A DNA stretch of 64,000 nt from Terriglobia bacterium (GTDB lineage: Bacteria; Acidobacteriota; Terriglobia; Terriglobales; Acidobacteriaceae): positions 1 through 64,000 of the forward strand of contig JAIQFO010000028.1 in assembly GCA_020073215.1 (NCBI GenBank). The letters run 5' to 3'. Below the pieces are notes generated by a model that worked only from the letters and a program-made list of their open reading frames with translations, was not told where the DNA came from and did no database searches. Position 1 is the first letter of the stretch. Each line of letters starts with the position of its first letter. Below, one piece after another: positions 59,980-64,000 of the stretch. The position numbers and the translations under genes are program-made.

Positions 59980-60579
59980 ATGAATCCAAACCTCATAACC
60001 CGATCTCCGCAAAAACGCAAGGGCACCCAGTGCGGCTCCATGCTGCTGGAGTTGCTGATCGCGATTGTGGTGCTGGCCATCGGCATGGGCGGCTTACTCG
60101 TTCTGCTGGTCTCGGCCGCGTCCACCAACAACCGCTCAGGCAACGATACCAGTTCGACCATGATCGCCGAGCACATCATCGAACAAATCAGCTCGCAACC
60201 GGCGAACTCGAGCGCCGCTCTCTCCATCCAGGATTGTGCCTTAACGACTTGGAATGTCAGCACCGCCGGGGCCGCCAATGGGTCCGGTACCTCGGGCTCC
60301 TACGGAGGGGACGGAGCCAAACTGACCTCGGAGGGTATCGTGGATTGGACCCAGGACTACGCCAATGTGCCCGCTGGTTACGCTTTGAAGTATGTGGCCT
60401 GCGGCGCCGGGGGCCGGCAGATCACCTACGACGTCCGCTGGAACGTCATCGCGTTGAATTCCACCAATAATTCCAGCCGCATGATCATCGTTTCCGCCCG
60501 GCCTGCGACCGCGACGGAGGTGGGCGGGCTGCGCTACATTATCCCGGCCAACCTCCGCACCATAGGGGGAGTGCTATGA
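59980..60579 (+). CDS. pilV: PilV-type minor pilin
   Basis: 199 residues. The prepilin motif is modified: CGSMLLELLIAIVVLAIGMG keeps Gly(-1) and Glu(+5) but has Ser-Met in place of Phe-Thr. A globular C-terminal domain of about 150 residues follows, with a cysteine pair (QDCALTTW, YVACGAGGRQ). It starts six bases after fimT and its stop overlaps the start of pilW (ATGA-type), consistent with one translationally coupled unit. Confidence 0.85.
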   Translation: MNPNLITRSPQKRKGTQCGSMLLELLIAIVVLAIGMGGLLVLLVSAASTNNRSGNDTSSTMIAEHIIEQISSQPANSSAALSIQDCALTTWNVSTAGAANGSGTSGSYGGDGAKLTSEGIVDWTQDYANVPAGYALKYVACGAGGRQITYDVRWNVIALNSTNNSSRMIIVSARPATATEVGGLRYIIPANLRTIGGVL

Positions 60580-61385
60580 GCAGACGAAATCCCATGTCGG
60601 CAGCGCCTACGCGTTTTCCCGTCGCTGGCTACGGCCAGCGTGGCTTCTCGCTGCTCGAAATGATGGTGTCGTTAGCCATCCTCACCGTGGTGATTGGGGT
60701 GGCCGTCAACGGTTTGACCGAGATGCAGCGCCGCGATTTTGCCGAACACTCCAAGACCGACACGGTGCAAGAGGCGCGCGATTTCGTGGACCAGATGGTG
60801 CGCGATCTCCACGATGTCGGCTACCCGCCCAGGGTGGTATTTAAAAATAAGCCGCAGTGCAGCCTGGCAACCAGCGTCAACGTCTCTTGCAGTCTGGTAT
60901 CTTTCAGCCCAACTCAAATCCAGTACGAAGGGGATCTCGACGGCACGGGCACGATTTACGAGGTCTTTATGAACCTGCAGGCGCCGCCTTCGGGAAAGTG
61001 CCCTTGCATTCTGCAACGAGGTGTCGTCACCAAGGCCACGTGGCTGGGCAACGGCAATCCGCCGACCTACTACACGGAATTGAACGGGGTGCTCAACAGC
61101 GGAGATGGGGCGGGCGGCACCACCTTCGGGGTTAGTCTGTCAGGGCCCGGCTCGTATTCCAGTTACGACCGCGCCCCCATTTTCCAGGCCTGGGATATCG
61201 ATGCAAACCCAGTGCCAAACTGCGTAGACGCCACCACCTGTTCCAGCATCGACAGCATACAGATCACGGTCAACGTGGCCCCCAACTTTGCGGACCCCCA
61301 GACCCAGACTTATCCCGTGTACTCCATCACTTCAAAAGCACGAGTGAATAACGCACAAGACGACAGTGGAACGATTATCCCCTAG
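60576..61385 (+). CDS. pilW: PilW-type minor pilin
   Basis: 269 residues with prepilin motif RGFSLLEMMVSLAILTVVIG and a globular domain containing DFVDQMVRDLHDVGYPPR, a helix region typical of PilW/PulJ proteins, and several Cys (CSLATSVNVSCS, GKCPCILQRG, CVDATTCSS) likely to form disulfides. Overlaps pilV by four bases. A second minor pilin of the priming complex. Confidence 0.88.
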   Translation: MSRRNPMSAAPTRFPVAGYGQRGFSLLEMMVSLAILTVVIGVAVNGLTEMQRRDFAEHSKTDTVQEARDFVDQMVRDLHDVGYPPRVVFKNKPQCSLATSVNVSCSLVSFSPTQIQYEGDLDGTGTIYEVFMNLQAPPSGKCPCILQRGVVTKATWLGNGNPPTYYTELNGVLNSGDGAGGTTFGVSLSGPGSYSSYDRAPIFQAWDIDANPVPNCVDATTCSSIDSIQITVNVAPNFADPQTQTYPVYSITSKARVNNAQDDSGTIIP

Positions 61386-61410
61386 TGAGCATTCACCGGA
61401 GGTAGCGAGT

Positions 61411-63090
61411 ATGCATAGGCACAAGATGCAGCAAAGAACAGAACAAGGATTTTCACTCATCGTGGCCCTGCTGGCGCTGATGTTGCTGAGCGCGGTGGCC
61501 GTCGGGATGATGTTCATCGCCTCCACCGAGACCGCCGTCAGCTCGAACTTCAAATCGGAAGAAACGGCCTACTTTGCCGCGCGCGCCGGCGTCGAGGAAG
61601 TTCGAGACCGCATGCTCCCCTCCCCGCCTTCGCCGGGCGGCGCCTTCTCCCTCAATGGCTCGTTGCCCGCGTTCCTGCCCGGTCAGGGTAACCCCTGGGC
61701 CTTGTACATACTGAATGGGAAAAACCCAACGACTGGCGCCGATATGTCGATGGGCGATGTTACCGGGCTCACCACCACGGGAAACATTTTGGCCGATGAC
61801 GAACTCTGCCACGATTTCTACGGCTACAATGGCATGACTTATGCGGCAGCGAACATCCGGTGCAGCGGTACCAGCGGGCTGCCGGCGGGAACGAATTGGT
61901 ACACCTCGACGACGAGCCTTGCGCCATTGCCGGTCGACTACAAATGGGTGCGAGTGACGCTGAAGGCCAACAACAGTTACGGCGCCTCCAACGCCAATCT
62001 TTTTGTGGACTCTACTCAGCCTGGCGCGAACCAAGTGTGCTTGTTTGGAAGTCAGGCGGGAGCGCACGAGGTCGTGGCGCCTGCCGGGACGGCATGCTCC
62101 AGCCTCAACGCTACCCCGGTCTACCTGGTGACCGCCTTGGCCGTCAGCCCCAGCGGTGGATCGAAGGGCGCCAAGCGGATCGTGCAACAGGAAATCGCTC
62201 AATTCTTTGGCACCAGCAATCTGCCCGGTGGTCTGTTTGCGGTTGGCACCGGCTGCGGTGCCCTTAGCCTGCAAGGTGGCGCCAACACCGGCAGCTTCAA
62301 CTCCTCCACCGAGGCCACGCCGACCAATCCCCCCAGCAACCTCTCCAATACCGGCGGAGACGTCGGCTCGAACGGCAACATATTCGTGGGCGGTAGCAGC
62401 ACGGATGTCAACGGGAACATCCACACCGACCAGCCCACCACGATCGGGAGTTGTCCCGGGAGCGGCGTCTCGGTCAGCGGAAGTCCTACCCTCGGAACTG
62501 TGGTGAGTACTCCAGCCTTCAATCCATCGGTACCGCCGATGCCCAATCCGCTACCGCCGCAGACAACTTACCCCAAGCCACCCGCCACCATGCCGAACCC
62601 GTTGCCGCCAGGTGCGTATGGGAACGTAAACATCAAGGGTACGGTAACGTTGAACGGCGGAACGGTGGCCAATCCGGCGGTTTACACCATCAACAGTTTG
62701 TCGTTCAGCGGCGGTGCCACTCTCCAGATCAATGGTCCGGTGATCTTCAATCTCGCCGGCGTTAATCTTAACGGCAATCCGCCCGTGGTGCTGGACATGA
62801 CCGGCGGCACCTTCTCGAATACCACCAACGTTCCCGGCGATTTTGTGATCAACTACGGCGGCACCGACGCGATGAAAATCAGTGGCGGTACCGGCGCATA
62901 CGCCGAGGTCAACGCTCCGAACTCCCCCATCACATTGATCGGCGGTTCTAACTTCTACGGTCAGATAGTTGGAAATACGATCAACGACCAGGGCGGAACG
63001 AATTTCTACTGGGATACAGCTCTCGTACCGCCGCCAGTCGTGAACACGACCACCTTTGCCCGAATCGCGATGAGGGAGTTGAGTTACTAG
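61411..63090 (+). CDS. pilX: Long PilX-type minor pilin with a C-terminal beta-rich (DUF7305-like) domain
   Basis: 559 residues, much longer than a usual ~200-residue PilX. The N-terminus is PilX-like (QGFSLIVALLALMLLSAVAV, then STETAVSSNFKSEETAYFAA and ARAGVEEVRDRML), with no Glu(+5). After ~300 residues comes a Pro-rich linker (MPNPLPPQTTYPKPPATMPN), then a repetitive Gly/Asn/Thr-rich beta domain (GNVNIKGTVTLNGGTVANPA, LQINGPVIFNLAGVNL, YGQIVGNTIND). The C-terminal domain resembles polymer-forming beta-solenoid surface domains, suggesting a tip adhesin. GGAGGT precedes ATG 61411. Last gene of the operon. Confidence 0.88.
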   Translation: MHRHKMQQRTEQGFSLIVALLALMLLSAVAVGMMFIASTETAVSSNFKSEETAYFAARAGVEEVRDRMLPSPPSPGGAFSLNGSLPAFLPGQGNPWALYILNGKNPTTGADMSMGDVTGLTTTGNILADDELCHDFYGYNGMTYAAANIRCSGTSGLPAGTNWYTSTTSLAPLPVDYKWVRVTLKANNSYGASNANLFVDSTQPGANQVCLFGSQAGAHEVVAPAGTACSSLNATPVYLVTALAVSPSGGSKGAKRIVQQEIAQFFGTSNLPGGLFAVGTGCGALSLQGGANTGSFNSSTEATPTNPPSNLSNTGGDVGSNGNIFVGGSSTDVNGNIHTDQPTTIGSCPGSGVSVSGSPTLGTVVSTPAFNPSVPPMPNPLPPQTTYPKPPATMPNPLPPGAYGNVNIKGTVTLNGGTVANPAVYTINSLSFSGGATLQINGPVIFNLAGVNLNGNPPVVLDMTGGTFSNTTNVPGDFVINYGGTDAMKISGGTGAYAEVNAPNSPITLIGGSNFYGQIVGNTINDQGGTNFYWDTALVPPPVVNTTTFARIAMRELSY

Positions 63091-63128
63091 CGACCCGATC
63101 GCAAGCGGTTTGTCGTTTCTTAAAGGTG

Positions 63129-63162
63129 CCCCGCTCAGGCGACGCTTGGGCGGGGTTTCTTC
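63129..63162 (+). terminator. Terminator of the minor-pilin operon
   Basis: CCCCGCTCA pairs imperfectly with TTGGGCGGGG (63146-63155), followed by TTTCTT, 39 bases after the pilX stop. Confidence 0.8.
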
Positions 63163-63258
63163 GTCGATCACGAACTCGAAGGCAGGTCTCCGAGTAACTT
63201 CCCCTCTTACCGTAGCAGCTTGCGGAATAAGTCGGTTTGTACTTGATTGTGGGTGGCG

Positions 63259-63304
63259 CAGCGCCGGGATCCCCGGCACGCCCGCTTTTGGCGTGATGGG
63301 GTGG
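63259..63304. repeat. Dispersed palindromic repeat, family G, copy 2
   Basis: Matches 47185-47230 except for a few substitutions (GGGATCCCC for GGGGTCCCC, GATGGGG for GCTGGGG). Confidence 0.85.
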
Positions 63305-63467
63305 GAGCGGTTCGCCGCTGCGGTGAGAGCATTGTCTTGAATCCGGCTTTAGCCGCTGAACTCACGGCTCTCCCTGGCGGACGACTTCTTTCCGCAAGCT
63401 GCTAGGGAGAGAAAAACCTGCATAACTCCCGGTATCATTCCTCTCTTATTGCAGCCCTTTCGGCAAG

Positions 63468-64000
63468 TTACTCGCACACGCTGCGGCCCGCCGGTTCGAA
63501 GCGATCCATCTGCGCGTCGTGTTGGCTGCTCAAACGGCCGTCGGCGGTTTTTCCGTACTGCTCCTCGCCCGGACAGTAGTAGAGAGCGGTGTGTGGATCA
63601 ACCCAGACCTCGATCCCCGGGTCTCCCTGAAGATGGATCGCGGGTGCGGGTGCCTCGGCGATTCCGATCGCGACCAGCGCCCTCTCCCACGGGCTGAGTG
63701 TCGCGCGTCGCGGCGAACTCGCCGCCGGCCACAGCAGCGCCAGCGCGGCCACCAGGATGGCCGTGCCCAAATACAGGTCGGCGCGTCGAAAGCGCACCTT
63801 CACGCGCCCGTTCGCCAGGCGCCGCATCCAGGAACTGGCGCCGCCGCCATCAGCCAGCGAAAAGATCGGAGAAGACTCGTCGCTGGCGGCCTCCGCGAAT
63901 GGCTCGCCGGCCGGCTCCGCGTCTTCTCGCGTCATATCTTCCGGTGCCAAGGCCTTGATGATCGCGTCCGTGGTCCGCCGGCCTTCTGCCCCTGCGTCGA
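63468..64000 (-). CDS. Membrane protein with a short periplasmic Cys domain (5' end outside window)
   Basis: The frame is open to the window edge without a stop, and the residues upstream of the internal TTG (TTDAIIKALAPEDMTRED) look like protein, so the gene starts beyond 64000. Visible: an acidic cytoplasmic part, one helix (LYLGTAILVAALALLWPAA), then a ~75-residue C-terminal segment ending GIEVWVDPHTALYYCPGEEQ, YGKTADGRLSSQHDAQ and RFEPAGRSVCE. That end motif (V-W-V-x-x-x-T-x-x-Y-Y-C-P-G, two Cys) recurs in proteins of this phylum; function unknown. Confidence 0.72.
   Translation of the reverse strand, partial: DAGAEGRRTTDAIIKALAPEDMTREDAEPAGEPFAEAASDESSPIFSLADGGGASSWMRRLANGRVKVRFRRADLYLGTAILVAALALLWPAASSPRRATLSPWERALVAIGIAEAPAPAIHLQGDPGIEVWVDPHTALYYCPGEEQYGKTADGRLSSQHDAQMDRFEPAGRSVCE

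Larger units (their letters stand above)
63091..63467. other. Gene-free gap with terminator and a family G repeat
   Basis: 63129-63162 is the pilin operon terminator; 63259-63304 is the second family G repeat (CAGCGCCGGGATCCCCGGCA and on). No gene. Confidence 0.65.

Overview
The window looks like a chromosomal segment of a soil-type Acidobacteriota (Terriglobia-like) bacterium. This is an inference from high GC, the very dense two-component signalling, the YXWGXW, HAF, SYLF and PilZ proteins, and several families of dispersed palindromic intergenic repeats. No rRNA or tRNA gene, CRISPR array, phage or intact insertion sequence is visible. About sixty genes are supported, including one cut by each window edge.

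Layout. 1-409 is the tail of a proline-rich surface protein. 0.5-5.5 kb is the translation operon infC-rpmI-rplT-pheS-pheT on the minus strand. infC very probably starts at an AUC codon, and PheT lacks the usual tRNA-binding OB domain. 5.6-17.6 kb is almost entirely two-component signalling on the minus strand: an ethylene-receptor-like histidine kinase coupled to a CheY-like regulator, a four-gene kinase/regulator operon, and an NtrB/NtrC pair followed by a protein with pseudo-receiver and pseudo-DHp features. A GT4 glycosyltransferase sits between the first two sets. 18-24.7 kb holds envelope and stress genes (lipoprotein, flavin reductase, SYLF, YXWGXW, MscS, GlsB-like and lmo0937-like small proteins, a methyltransferase). 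24.7-28.1 kb is a second NtrB/NtrC pair. 28.4-37.4 kb has an OmpA-type protein, a methyltransferase, an amidohydrolase, glgC, a UDP-sugar dehydrogenase, a YdcF-like protein and a CDGSH protein. 37.7-42.7 kb has a double PilZ protein, a Tat-exported FAD oxidoreductase, a PNPOx-like protein and a beta-lactamase-fold hydrolase.

42.7-46.2 kb looks more accessory. It contains a candidate structured small RNA, a MITE-like element with 22-bp terminal inverted repeats, a membrane-anchored VOC protein and a HAF-repeat exoprotein. 46.3-55.6 kb has YihY, a giant GH18-like/deacetylase/GT2 fusion, tryptophanase, a Gly/Trp-rich secreted protein and a delta-1-pyrroline-5-carboxylate dehydrogenase. 55.9-63.1 kb links chemotaxis and surface motility: an MCP, a LuxR-type protein with a degenerate receiver, a PilZ protein, and a minor-pilin operon fimT-pilV-pilW-pilX ending in an unusually long PilX. 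The right edge cuts a membrane protein gene.

Two cross-cutting patterns stand out. At least four unrelated genes carry in-frame 15-bp (five-residue) tandem repeats at loops, linkers or termini. Dispersed inverted repeats of several families sit directly against gene 3' ends and supply or abut the stop codon of at least six genes.
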